A stretch of DNA of 64,000 nt, taken from positions 18,722,337-18,786,336 of the forward strand of contig JAPTHN010000007.1 of assembly GCA_026936325.1 (NCBI GenBank). Direction: 5' to 3'. The stretch is from Platynereis dumerilii (lineage: Eukaryota > Annelida > Polychaeta > Phyllodocida > Nereididae). The notes under the pieces are model-generated. The model did no database searches. It was not told the DNA's origin and saw only the letters and a list, made by a program, of their open reading frames with translations. Each line of letters opens with the position of its first letter. Within the stretch, counting starts at the first letter, position 1. Positions 35,318-47,204 of this stretch are shown one piece after another. Position numbers and translations under genes: made by a program.

Positions 35318-35345
35318 CCTATCTATCTACCTATCCATCTTATCA
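35200..35345. repeat. (TATC)n microsatellite
   Basis: Nearly pure TATC repeats with a few CTAC interruptions, separated from the preceding block by about 120 bases containing AATC/ATTC words. Confidence 0.95.
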
Positions 35346-36310
35346 TAAATTATGAATAGAATAAAGACCTGTCTAAAAACAGATAATTTTATAGTAGTTA
35401 GGTTGTCTATCTATCCAATCTATCTATTTTAAATATTAAACTAAAACAATGTGTGGCCTACAGATACTTTTTAATAAGACTAATACATTTACTACTTATC
35501 ACCAAAAAGGTTAAATGCAGTCCAAACTTGGCTGTATAAGTAAAACAATAGCTGAAAAGGCAAAAAAAAAAGCCTGCATGGGATATAAAAAGTCACATCT
35601 CAACTTCTACTTGGCCTATATTTCTGATCTAAATTGGAAATTTCATTATAATGTTTAAAATAAAATAAACTGAGGCTGTCAATGCAGTTTGAATATATTT
35701 CTAAGAAAAAAGGGAATTTTGTTAGAAATATAGGGGTGCTATTAAACTGCTTCTGTGCCCTCCCCTTTGTTCTTGGGTTTGGCCATTGGAGAGGATTAGT
35801 GACATCATGTTACATAATGTCCATTCAACAGAAGCTGCACCCTGTTCCCAAACAAATCAGTGACACTTATTGTCTTAAAGGTGCTTAATATGCTTTGGGT
35901 GAGATTTGTTATTAAATAAAATTCAAATTTATCCAACATTAAATATCTGGATATAAAATGAAATATTGAAATTCATAGAATTAAGGTTTTGTTGCATGCC
36001 AAGTCAATTTTTAAATAACCTTGTATTTAGTTAAATCATTTCTGCAATCATTATTTGATCACATTTAGTTTTTATGCAATATTATAAATAAAAGCAGGCC
36101 TGACATTAATTTAATTTCTTTCCTTTAATTTACATCAATGAGGTTAATTTTAGCAAAATGGGGTTTTGAGATTTCTTGTCAAAAGTTCAGAATGGTAAGG
36201 CCCCTTGAGTCAGAACTATGTGCATAGAGCATATTTGTATATATATAATATATATAATATATATAATATATAATTTATCTTATTAAACCACATAAATTCT
36301 GAGGAAGAAT
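35346..36310. other. Gene-free stretch with AT microsatellite
   Basis: AT-rich. A short (TATATAA)n tract lies at about 36236-36275. The frame 35682-35888 has no recognisable domain. Confidence 0.45.
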
Positions 36311-36316
36311 TTGATG

Positions 36317-36949
36317 AAAAAAGTATACTTGGGGCACATTGAATGACACTTTGAGTAACCAAGATCCAAAATTGACTGAAATGTGACAATTCAAAGGTCT
36401 ACAATTTTTTGCCTATTTTTAGCAATTTTTGTCTTTTCATGTTCAAAAATCTAATGATATAACAGATGTATGCATGAAAATCGTGTGTTTCTTTCATGTT
36501 TATTCATTTTGTTTACATTCAAGAGCATTGCATGATTTGATTAGAAATAAAATGGTCAGGAAGTTGATATTTTCACATTTTTGTGAATTTCAAACTTCTT
36601 CTGTCGGCCTAAAAATTGCATAAACTACATACAAAAAATTATACTTGGGGCACATTGTATGGCACTTTGAGTAACCAAGATCCAAAATTGACTGAAATGT
36701 GACAAATCAAAGGTCTATAGTTTTGGCCTATTTTTAGCAATTTCTCTCTTTTTATGTTCAAATATATGATGATGTAACAGATATATGCATGAAAACCATG
36801 TATTCATTCATGTTTATTCATTTTGTTCTTATTCAAGAGCATGGCATGACTTTATTAGAAACTAAATGGCCAGAAAGTGGATATTTTCACATTTTTGTGA
36901 ATTTTAAACTTGTTTTGTCGGCCTAAATTATTGCATCAACTACATAATG
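36317..36949 (+). repeat. Direct tandem duplication, period 316 bp
   Basis: ATACTTGGGGCACATTG at 36325 recurs at 36641. The following sequence (AGTAACCAAGATCCAAAATT, TTTTAGCAATTT, CACATTTTTGTGAATTT) is repeated in order to TAAACTACAT / TCAACTACAT. The two copies differ at scattered positions. No coding. Confidence 0.9.
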
Positions 36950-37689
36950 GCCATAGAAGTTCCTTCTTGATAGGTTTAACTATAATACCTTTTGGTTTTT
37001 AAAAATATAGTTATTACTGTTTTGGCATGAGAGACCAAAATTCAAGAAAAATGTAAAAAATTACACATTTTTCCAGTATTTTGGTTTTTATGCAAAATTC
37101 GTTAGATGGACCCTCTAAACGATTCAAGCAGTTAAGAGACCTTTATTTTAGACAACTAAATTCTAAATTTCAAATGTCTAACTCCAAAATTGAGGGAATT
37201 GCAGAGGGTTGAAAAAAACCAATTTTTTTACATTTTTGGTTCATTCTTTGAAATCTATTTTAGTTAGAGCATTCAGACCCCCAAAAGGCACAACTAGGGT
37301 ATTTAATACATGTTATGGTTGATTTTCATGCCCATAGGTATAACCGTTTCCGAGTTCTGGCCCGGAAACGAAAAAAATTAATTTTTCCGAATTTTCAATA
37401 TTTTACAAAAACTGTGGTCATTACATAAATATGAACTCCAGAAGGCACATTAACACTATAAGACCCATTCATGTGTCAAATTTCAAATATATAGGTGTAA
37501 TAGTTTTGGCACAGAGGCCAATACACATTGTGTGACGCCGCCCGCCCGCCCGCCCGCCCGCCGGACAAAAATTTGCCATACTAACTACAATACCCGACGG
37601 CAATATACATTGCCGAGGGTAAAAATACTTATTTTCTTATTGGAGCCAAAACTTGCCCACTATTGCATATACAGCAATGCCATTTCCTA

Positions 37690-38000
37690 CACGTATCATC
37701 AACCAGATATTACTAATTCTTTTTGGCTAATTCATGAAAATTATGTAATTGCAATAATCTGACAGAGACTTCACTGAACATTTTCTAATGCAATAAATAA
37801 TTTTGTATCATAACTTATTAAATGTAACAAACTTGCACCATTGTTGGTAGCAACAATGGCTCATACAGCTACAGTCCTACACATGTGTATCGCCGTACGC
37901 ATTGTTTCTCGTTCTCGTACTGATGAACCTCGAAAGAATATAAAACATATGTAGAAAAGTATATTGTAGAGCTATTGTTTGATGGTCTGAAGGCTTATTG
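37690..38000 (+). repeat. Array 2, fragment Z1
   Basis: CAGATATTACTAATTC...GGCTAATT...GTAATTGCAATAATCTG and AACAAACTTGCACCATTGTTG match in order 40100-40350 (unit Z2). Diverged, non-coding. Confidence 0.6.
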
Positions 38001-38130
38001 AACTTTTATTGCTGTTGTTATATGGTACACCTACTTGGAAATTATTGGAATCTGGAGGTTTTTTTCTAATTTACTACATACCCATTCACTGGCATTCAGT
38101 TCAATCGGGATGGTTCTGATTCATTCATTA

Positions 38131-38215
38131 AAAGATAAAGATAAAGGAATCTTTATTAAGAGTCGGAATTGCAATAACAAAAACAAGAAGAAAACAGCTT
38201 TTTACAGACAAATAA
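38131..38215 (-). mobile_element. LINE 3' tail, same family as the 53-kb LINE
   Basis: Read on the minus strand: GTAAAAAGC, then TTGTTTTTGTTATTGCAATTCCGACT, TAATAAAG and a (CTTTAT)n tail. The 3' UTR of the LINE at 53-54.9 kb has GTAAAAAGC, TTTGTAATTGCTATTCCGACT, AAATAAAG and (CTTTAT)n in the same order. Only the last ~85 bases are clearly present here. Confidence 0.8.
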
Positions 38216-39450
38216 TATATCTCTTACTGACTTACAGAACTGATACAAAAACATACTATCAGCTATTGAGCTCAGATGTTAAGATTATCTTTTTTTGGTT
38301 TTATTGCTGCCCAGTGCCCAAATCTATACAATGTGAAAAAGATTGTGTTTATGAAACTAATTTAGAAGTAATATTCATTATGCACACGTTTCATCCAATC
38401 TGTTTGTCACTGGAAGATGCTTCTTATTCTGATAGAAACGCTGAGTAAGAAAAATAAGTGCATTGCCAGAATTATGACGTATGGTTCCTTAAGTATAAAA
38501 AAAAAATCGTCAAGGACACATGCATAAAGAGATTCTATGTTAGCTTTGTCGTAAAGAGAAGTCAACTTGTTGTTTAAGATAACAATATACTGCCGACAGC
38601 TGGTAATCAAGGATGGATGGATGATTGGGCCTTATGCAGTTACAGTATTTCAAAGGAAGCCAACGTTTTAAGATGGCGAACGGGTTACAATTTTGCAATT
38701 TTTGAAGAATTTCATCATTTTCTAAATGGGGGAAAATATGACACCTGCAAAACTCAGTTTATGATTGAACTTCGGTTTCGGGAACTTGCACAGCACTACT
38801 GAATGAACATCGAACCCAGTGACTATGCCCATTGCGCTACCAATGCAATTCAGCTGACCATTCCTCTCCAAGTGGTAATCAAGAAAGAAATTGGAATGGT
38901 TTCAGATATGTAATACAAATATTTGCTCGTCTGAAGCGCTGTGGATGCTGAATAATATTATATAACTTATGCCTCTAAATTCTGATTTCATGGAATTCTT
39001 AAAATAAATTATCATAATGCAGAAGCTGAACTGAATTCAGTAGAAAAATTAGGTCAATTATGAGGAATGATAAATATACATGTAGTAATATATGAGTTGA
39101 GGCTTATTCTTCCAAGAAAATGAACTTTATTACTCATCAATGATATTCTGCGAGCTGAGCAGTAAGAGTCAAATATATTCACAATGAATATGCTTACAGA
39201 CCATTGAGACCAGTCTGTGTCATATAAAATACATATAACTAAATGTGTCAATGTGACAAAATATTAGAAAGAATCATGTGCCTCTGGTGATCAAAGCAAT
39301 CCAGATAAATTGACATGAAAAACACATTACACCAAACTCCATGAGGTCAAGTCAATGTTGCGAGGGCCGTCATAACGGAAAGACGCAAAGTTGCAACAAT
39401 ATTTATGGATAGCTTTTTCACAGCAGAAGTGATCACAATAAAAGAGATGG
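38216..39450. other. Gene-free stretch with a weak tRNA-like box pair
   Basis: Short frames only. On the minus strand at 38805-38850, TTGGTAGCGCAATGG and GGGTTCGATG resemble A and B boxes of a polymerase III promoter, but no cloverleaf forms. Otherwise I see nothing. Confidence 0.35.
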
Positions 39451-39549
39451 TGGTTATTCACCTAGGGAGAGGCAATATGTGATTTATCCAGCGAGGGCGT
39501 TAGCCCGAGCTGTGATAAACACATATTGTCGATCCCGTGGTGAATAACC
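39451..39549. mobile_element. ~100-bp foldback hairpin element
   Basis: TGGTTATTCACC is answered by GGTGAATAACC, and GCAATATGTG...TTTATC by GATAAACACATATTG. These give a long imperfect stem closing on a GC-rich tip (GCGAGGGCG TTAGCCCGAGC). It looks like a tiny MITE. No TSD was established. Confidence 0.6.
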
Positions 39550-40079
39550 GGCTTATACCATAAGACAAAACTGAAACTTGTCGTTTGTTGCTGTGGGTTT
39601 TTCACAGCTTCACTTATTATTCTCCCATGGGAGGATAAATGGACAACAAAGAATATGGGTTTTATTGCAGTGAAATACTGGCTCATGATTGGCTGACAGA
39701 GGTGTCGAATGGTATAAGAGGTGGTTGTCAATGTAAGCAATTAAGCATTACAGTTACTGTACTCGGCGGCTTCTGTCTAATGAAGGTAATAAACACGAGA
39801 AGCAGACCTTCCATGATTAGAAGTTATTTATGGTCTATTCAGGCTGATGTCCTCAACTTTTTTTATTTCCACCATATTCTTTACTTGTGAACAGATGCAA
39901 TGAGTGACCAAATAGTCGACAGTTTAGTAGTATTGATAGAGCAATGGCCTAAATAACCAAATGAAGGATCAATGAAAACTCGAATATTACCAAATATTTG
40001 TCAAATTTAGGATGATCATACAGATGTTATAAATTTTTTAATGTGAAAACACGTGCAGATACTCTTGCTTCAACCTAAA

Positions 40080-42300
40080 GCTGGAGAAATGTATTTGAGA
40101 TCCAACAGATTAATTTCATTTGGCTAATTTGCGAAAATGATGTTATTGTAATAATCTGTTAGGAACATCACTCAATTACAGGTGATCTGATGAATAATTT
40201 AAGGATGATAACTTGCTTTAAATGAAACAAACTTGCACCATTGTTGCAATGATGTCTCAAACTCCCACACATGTGAATGGAGGCACAAATTGCTTCTTGT
40301 TCTGGATGAGACACACATATATATTTTAAGAAGGGTACTTTAATTGTCTAATTATTTCCAAGCCTATAAGTAATAACTTAGTAATGTGTTCTTCAATGAG
40401 ATAAAATGGGAATTTTAGATACCAAAGAATGAAGACTTTAATATCAGCCACAGGAATTTCTCATATTATCTCTGTATACAGTCTGCCTTCATCTGGTTGA
40501 AGCTGTTTTGCCATATATGAGCTTCCAATCATCCTTGGTACCAAGGGTAGCTTCCAATAAGCCATCCTCTTATACTTGCATGCATGTCTGGAAAGGTCAA
40601 GGCATGAGAAGGAAAGAGCACTGACTGAGTTCATTGAAAGATTATGGCCATGTGAGACATGAATAATAATAAGTAATTTTTGCATCAATTTGGGTTGTAT
40701 AGTTGAAAACATTTGTTGTACCTAACAGAAGACCCCCGCTGAAGATGTAATGATGATGGGGGCGATTAATAGTTTTTTACATCAAAAACTTTGCATAAAT
40801 TAATATCTTGATGGAATTTTGATTAAAATTGGTTCTTTGTGAGGGATGTGCTTTTAATACAGAACATACAGTACTTTACCTCCTTATGAGCTTTCCAATT
40901 TTGTATTGCGACTGCATGTATTCAGTTATCTAATACGAAACTGAGAATTTGTTTTCAAAGAATCCTTTGCAGGTCCAACCCTCCCATTAGCTAATTTGGT
41001 TTCAGAAATAAAATATGCTTCTATTCGGGTTCTGCTAATAACTTTTATGCCTAGTTCACACGGAGACGTAACAGAGGGTTCTTGTCGCGTCGCTTCTTGC
41101 TTTTCCAGGAAAGAGGGAGGTTTTTAAACTACATTCAACAATTCGGCGACGATATTTTCGTCTACGGCGCTTCTTAAACTTCCTCACCAAAAGTTCCTAG
41201 AAGTCACATGACCTTATGGTGAGGCAAGAACTTGCTTCACGAAAGATTCAACCTGTTGAATCTTTACGAAGCAAGAAGCCACGATGCAAAAGACCTGAAA
41301 GACCCCCAAAATGATTGGGCGAAGTTAGAGACAGCTTGGGCGAAGTTAGAGGCAGGTTGGGCGAAGCTAGAGAGTGCTAGGGCGAGGCTACTTATCATTG
41401 AGTCAATGGAACTTCGGCGAAAAAAGAGAACAACTCGCCGACGCAAACAGGCTGTTGAAACGCCGAAACAGCTACTTGCTTCACCGTAAAAGGTATTTGC
41501 TTGGGCGTAATTGAAGATTAGGACGAAGTAAGAGGATGCTAGGGCGAAGCAAGAGCATGCTAGGGCGAAGAAAGAGACTCCTTGGGCGAATCTAGTTTAA
41601 CATTGAAGCAATGGAACTGCGCCGAGGCTCCTGACAACTCGCCGACACAAGTCTGTTCCTCATTGGGGGTTGCTTCGTCACTAATTACGAGCGATTCGGC
41701 GTAGAAAACGAGTGCCTCGTCGTCCTAGGATCCATCCACGACGATGTATAACCTCTAATTGATTATATAATTGTCCAAAAATGACTTTAAACGCCGAAAG
41801 TGGGCGAAACTTGAGTTCCTGGCACCTCTACAACTTCGCTGTCACTTAACCACTCTCGTGAGACACTAGCATAAGCCTTCATTGCTCTCTGTGTGGAAAG
41901 AAGCAGGTGGTCTAAGCCCTTATGGATGAAACTCGCAAGCCTGGTCCAGGGTGTTTTCATCAGAGAATGTGTCCTTTTTGTTGCATCAGGTGTGAGCCTG
42001 TCAGAGTGAGTTCTATGTATAACATCATTTCTGGCAATATACGTATGACAACTTGTAAGTCAACAATGACCGCAAACAAATAGCTTTATGGGGGGGGGGG
42101 GGACTGCACATATCATGCAAACTTCTTTATGTATCAGTCTCTACATCGTGACATGCAATGGCAAAGCAGCAGTTGATGCTTGTTGCTTGCTACATTTTCA
42201 CATATACACTGTATTGGTATTTGTGGGTTTTTAAAAAAGGAAAAACAAAGTTTCTTGACTTGGAGGATCAGGCATGAGGGTCATCCTAGTATTTTCTTAG
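40080..42300 (+). repeat. Array 2, unit Z2
   Basis: AACAAACTTGCACCATTGTTG (40228) matches Z1. GGAAAGGTCAAGGCATGAGAA (40590) matches GTCAAGGCATGACCAGAAAA at 44110 and 45805. CAACCCTCCCATTAGCTAATTTGGTTTCAG (40977) matches 61950. CAGGTGGTCTAAGCCC (41906) matches 44355, 46035 and 62058. It is interrupted by the MITE 41047-41873. Confidence 0.65.
41047..41873. mobile_element. Inverted-repeat element carrying a 21-bp minisatellite
   Basis: ATGCCTAGTTCACACGGAGACG at the left is loosely answered by GTGAGACACTAGCAT at the right. The insertion separates GCTAATAAC from CATTGCTCTCTGTGTG, which are close together at 62012-62045. Inside, the 21-base unit GGGCGAAGTTAGAGACAGCTT runs about 3.5 times from 41317, and related GGGCGAAGCAAGAG units run again at about 41510-41600. 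The frame 41232-41489 spans the first set and reads WAKLEA-type heptads. I think this coding look is a product of the 21-base period, not a gene. Confidence 0.6.
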
Positions 42301-42748
42301 TAGATTAGTGCATTAGCTTTCATATGGTAACTTGCTTTTAATCCAAATTATAATATCTGCACAAACTGATAAGCAGCCAAAAGTGCTGTTATCACCAGTT
42401 TTTTCAGTAAGGGTGTACTAATTCTTTTCTAAACCAGACTAAAGTATAGAAACTGAAGACAGAAAATGAGCAATACAGATTAGACTATTTGAGTTTTAAG
42501 AGCTTGTGTACGAAAAGGGAATTTCTGCAGTGAAAATCAGATCAAAATATCATTCGTCATTAGCAAGAAAACTCACTTTGAGATGATTTCAAAAAATTTT
42601 ATGTTTTCCTGAGGTTTTTGATGGCTACAAGCCTTATTCTGTTATAAAGATTACTTTTTTTAAAGCTAATATGATACAAAATAAGTCGGGCCTTCCAGTG
42701 ATGTACTACATTGTATAAATCATCGTTAAGATGCTTCTTCTCCTTCTT
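42301..42748. other. Gene-free stretch
   Basis: AT-rich, no open frame or structure of note. Confidence 0.45.
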
Positions 42749-42949
42749 CACTGTAAAATTTGAAATTTTGAGTTAGCTCAAATGATTGAGTGAGATGGTT
42801 GCACAATTTGTTTGAGCCATGATAGGTTGCCGTTTTGAGTTATGATAATCTTTATGGTGTTATAAACAACAAACTATCTTGGCTCAAAGGAATTGTGCAA
42901 CCATCTCACTCAATCAATTAAGCTAACTCAAAATTCAAAATTTACAGCG
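42749..42949. mobile_element. CACTG foldback MITE (copy 2), TT TSD
   Basis: Close match to 27036-27244 through its whole length (GAGTTAGCTCAAATGATTGA, GCACAATTTGTTTGAGCC). Starts CACTGTAAAAT and ends ATTTACAGCG. TT lies on both sides (42747-42748 and 42950-42951), consistent with a 2-bp TSD. Confidence 0.85.
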
Positions 42950-43224
42950 TTATTAGGACATATAGCGCGATTCATATGAACCATGACCTTTTTTTATTAT
43001 CTTTATTCAGGAATAATGAAATTCTCCTTGAAAGTAGCAAGTAGTCACTGTACGCTGCCGGCTTCAATTGTTTTCAGCTGTTTGGCTACTGTAGGGCTGC
43101 TTGAAAGTTGATGTCTCATGAAAAAAAAGGAGCCTGGGCTTTCATTTAAATTTAAAATTTCTCAAATAATACGATATGACACGTGACCATAACTAAAAAC
43201 TTAGGTATTCAGTGGGAATAGTAA

Positions 43225-44780
43225 GAGGTCTTTAATCTGATCCAATTCCAGTTATTTAATGCAGAAAAAGTTTTTGCCTTGTCTGCGTTCACATCCAATA
43301 ATAGCACAAGACAGTCACCCTGGGGTCACACCGTGTCGTCCTTTTGTCCACCCACCCTGTCTGCTACCTTATCCGCAAGCCATACTTAGGGTTATTAGAT
43401 GACTCAGTCATCTCCTCTCTGTGTAAGTACCTTCCTTAGAAAATGGCTTCACATCTGATGTCAAACTGTACGAATATAATATTGGTAATTGCACAGTGTC
43501 ACAGCCTTCAATCAGATGATATTTCGAGGCAACCATCATTGTAATTCTATGCACTTACAAAATAGTGGTCTCAGTACTCACATATGTACCTTGGGGTTCA
43601 AAATGTCAAGGTATGACCAACGAAAATCAAAAGATTGAAAAAGCTTCAAGCAAATTCTGATAATATGCAATGGGCCAACAGCAATCTGTTACATAGTATA
43701 GTGAGCAAAATTATATATTCATTTCAAAATAACACACATCTCTCCGATACCAGAATCTTTAATGACAATTTGCTGAATGAAAATAGTTTTTATTTCACCT
43801 AATGGCAGCACTGTATTTATTTATTTCTTGTGTGCGAAGTCTGCCCAAAATCTATTTTGTTTCACCAAAACTGAGCAAGAAATTATTTGTTTAAAAACCT
43901 GCAACCAACCCCCTCCCCTCCAGAATATTTCTAAAATGGTCATACCCTGATATTAGGTTTTAATATTCCAGGTATGTTTTCCAGCCTGACCTCATCAATA
44001 ATGCATACTGTATACATTGTAATACCTCTTATCCTCCCAGCTACTTCGCCATGATTGCAGGCTGTAGAAGGCTCATCCTCTATCATCATGTTCTCCATTC
44101 AGCAGAAAAGGTCAAGGCATGACCAGAAAAGGGCAGTGGATAGTTTTCTGTCTTTTTCTTTTTCTGAAATTTTGTATCTTTTCCAGAATGTCACTACACA
44201 TATATCATGAGAATCACACAACATACAAGACAAGATAATTTCGTTTCTCATCTTTTCATTTTTCATTTCTCATTTTTAGATGTAATAAAATGCTCAATCT
44301 ATTTGGGTCTCACTTAAAACTGTCTTTTTATTGCTTTCTGCATAATGATGAGCAGGTGGTCTGAGCCTTTTAAAATGGAAGTAATTTACTGGCAGTGCTC
44401 AGTGTTTTTCTTTGTCTCTTTCAGTTGCAGGAGGATTATTTGTGTTTTGTTTGGATTGCATACAACTACACATCTGCAGTTAGGTATTTTAGAATACCGT
44501 TTCGAGGTATCTAGTACAATACATGTATTTCTTTCAGCGGACAAGAACTGAAAGCCTAGTTTAATTATGTAAACTACAATAGGCTATCTTTAAAGTTATA
44601 TTATTACACAATACACCAACTGCAGCTTCCGCTTTCACTGTCAAAGTAAAGCGTTAATCCATATTGTTAATCCAACTAAGCTGCAGCAATTATAGCTCCA
44701 AGGATGACACAATTGACAAAATAGATGTTGTTCCTGTAACACATGGCAGCTCCATGTCATAGATATTCAGTGATCTATTT
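43225..44780 (+). repeat. Array 2, unit A of a tandem pair
   Basis: Collinear with 44905-46490 over its whole length. Examples are GTTCACATCCAATAATA (43288 and 44969), CTGTCTGCTACCTTATCCGC (43358 and 45038), GTGGTCTGAGCCTTTTAAAA (44357 and 46037) and TAGTACAATACATGTATTTC (44510 and 46192). Differences are scattered substitutions and short indels. The frame 44345-44551 is not preserved intact in the other copies. The offset is about 1.68 kb. Confidence 0.92.
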
Positions 44781-44904
44781 AAGAATTTACCATGACATGG
44801 TAAATTCTTTTTGTTTTTGGTATTATTCTTATTATTTCAATTTTTTTCTCTGATTTTCATGAAATTTGGGCAAAGCCCACCTCTAGCACTAAAACCGGCT
44901 ACAC
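44781..44904. other. Perfect short hairpin at the tandem-duplication junction
   Basis: AAGAATTTACCATG and CATGGTAAATTCTT pair perfectly around a single central A (44781-44809). A T-rich stretch and TTTTCATGAAATTTGGGCAAA follow, up to the start of unit B. The equivalent place after unit B lacks it. It looks like the end of a hairpin-ended element, perhaps related to 33473-37625, but no second end is seen. Confidence 0.5.
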
Positions 44905-46490
44905 ACGAAAGAAATGACCTTAACCTATTCCAGTCATGCAATGCAGTAAAAGATTTGCCTCGTCTACGTTCACATCCAATAATAACACAAGCCAGTCACC
45001 CCGGGTCACACCATGTCGTCCTTTTGTCCCCTCACCCTGTCTGCTACCTTATCCGCAAGCCATACTTAGGGTTATTAGATGACTCTGTAATCTCCTCTCT
45101 GTATAAGTACCATCCTCAGAAAATGGCTTCACATCTGATGTAAAACTGTACTCATATAATATTGGTAATTGCACAGTGTCACAGCCTTCAATCAGATGAT
45201 ATTTCGAGGCAACCATCATTATAGTTCTATGTACTGACAATACTAGTGGCCTCAGTACTCACATAATTATGTACCTTGGGGTTCAAAATTTCAAGGTATT
45301 ACCAACGAAAATCAAAAGATTGAAAAAGTTTCAAGCAATTCTGATAATATGCAATGGGCCAAAAGCAATCTGTTACATAGTGTAGTGAACGAAATTATAC
45401 ATTCATAATATATTCATTTCAAAATAACACACATCTCTCCGATACCAGATTCTTTAATGACAATTTGTTGAATGAAAATATGTTTTATTTCACGGTAATG
45501 GCAGCCCTGTATTTATTTATTTCTTGTGTGCCAAGTTTGCCCAAAAACTATTTTGTTTCACCAAAACCGAGCAAGAAATTATTTGTTTAAAAGCCAGCAA
45601 ACAACCCCTTCCCCTCCAGAATATTTTAAAAATGGTCATACCCTAATATTAATTGGTAATACTCCAGATATGACCTCATGAATAATGCACACTGTATACA
45701 TTGTAATACCTCATATCCTCCCAGCTACTTCACCTGATTGCAGGCTGTAGAAGGCTCATCCATGAGTAATCCTCTATCATCATGTTCTCAATTCAGCAGA
45801 AATGGTCAAGGCATGACCAGAAAAGGGCACTGGTAGTTTTCTTTTCTTTTTCTAAAATGTTGTATCTTTTCCAGAATGTCATTACAATCTACATCACACA
45901 CCATATACCAGGCAAGATGATTTCGTTTCTCATCTTTTCATTTTTCATTTCTCATTTTTAGATGTAATAAAATATTCAATCTATTTGGGTTTCACTTAAA
46001 ACTGCCTTTTATTGCTTTCTGCGTAACGATGAGCAGGTGGTCTGAGCCTTTTAAAATGGAAGTAATTTACTGGCTGTGCTCAGCATATTTCTTTGTCTCT
46101 TTCAGTTGCAGGAGGATGATTTGTGTTTTGTTTGGATTGCATACAACTACAGATCTGCATTTAGGTATTTCAGACTACCATTTCAGGTATCTAGTACAAT
46201 ACATGTATTTCTGTTAGCGAACAAAAACTGAAAGCCTAGTTGAATTATGTAAAATATGATAGGCCTATACCGTAGGGCCTAACCATCTTTTAGAAGTTCA
46301 AGTTATATTATCACACAATACACCAACTGCAGCTTCCGCTTTCACCACCAAAGTAATGCAGTAATCCACATTGTTAATCCAACAAAGCTGCAGCAATAGC
46401 TCCAAGGATGACACAATTGACAAAATATATGTTGTTCCTGTAACACATAGCAGCTATATATGCCATAGATATGCAGTGATCTATTTTTTA
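44905..46490 (+). repeat. Array 2, unit B of a tandem pair
   Basis: Second copy of the 43225-44780 unit; see there for matched blocks. Frames at 44811-45143 and 46029-46217 have no recognisable domain and differ between copies. Confidence 0.92.
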
Positions 46491-47204
46491 CTTATTATTG
46501 TGATAAGTAAATTAGTATTCTAATTTAAGATGAAGTAAATTCTTTGATTAGCATACAATGGGCAATGTAAGTTTTTCTTCAGCAAAAACGTTAAGCGAAA
46601 GAAGTTTTTAAAACAAATTTTCTTGCTTCCTTTAATCTGCTATCATGGTACAGGCCTAGTTTTGTGATGACATCACTAACTGGTTTGGGATCATGCAATA
46701 TACTCATGCGACCTACAGTAATGCTTTGTTCACAAATGCGTGTGAGCAAGGCAAACCAGAGTTAATGAAACTTGTCAATGACCACACTGCATTTTCTGTC
46801 CAATTATTCTACTTGCCACGATAAATGTTTGGCCTGTCACTTAACATCAAAGTGGTATTCTCTACAACCAAGGACATTTGGCGATCTGTTACGCCCAGTG
46901 CTTTTGATATATCGTTTTGTTAATGCAGGGATCCAGTACAAACAGCAGGTAATGATGGAAGGCAATTGAAAAAGTAGGTAAATTGGCACAACTTCTCTTA
47001 TTGGTGGGGAAATTGTGCCACATGATGTAAAAGTTATCATAAATCAATGATCTGCACAAAACAAAGAATGAGAAAAGTTGCAAACATCAGAATTAAGCAG
47101 TCAGATGGTGACAAACTAAATAGCTCTTAATGCACATAGTTTATTTATTGAGGCATGGCATCAAATGATAGAAATATTGGATAGTAACAAAAATCCTCTT
47201 TCAT
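46491..47204. other. Gene-free stretch
   Basis: AT-rich. At 46980-47025 the words GGCACAACTT and AAATTGTGCC stand inverted to each other, faintly like the interior of 30478-31388, but the GGGGAGACC ends are absent. Nothing else is seen. Confidence 0.35.

Larger units (their letters stand above)
33473..37625. mobile_element. Large element with inverted arms of tandem subrepeats
   Basis: The left end TTTTTACCTTCAGCGAACG and the inverse of the right end, TTTTTACCCTCGGCAATG, are related. Each continues through a small hairpin, GGTATTGTA, and a GGCGG-rich tract. The left arm then holds about four ~155-bp direct repeats (33583-34180) with the phrases CACTATTGCATGTACATGG, TTTGGTACACAT and TGTGCCTTTTGATGG. 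The right arm (about 37080-37520) carries the same phrases inverted and diverged. Tandem subrepeats inside inverted arms resemble Foldback-type elements; that class is inferred. No transposase frame. An alternative is two separate copies facing each other. Confidence 0.55.

Noticed and set aside
34818-35330. Regular repeats that might suggest a CRISPR array
   Set aside because: Units are four bases with no spacers, and the sequence is eukaryotic.
38035-38448. 137-codon plus-strand frame
   Set aside because: It runs across the antisense of a LINE tail (38131-38215), so the frame is accidental.
41232-41489. Coiled-coil protein with WAKLE heptads
   Set aside because: Explained by a 21-bp minisatellite inside a MITE; open frames exist on both strands over it.
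46980-47025. Third member of the GGGGAGACC TA-element family
   Set aside because: Only the words GGCACAACTT and AAATTGTGCC are present; both ends are missing and the match is short.
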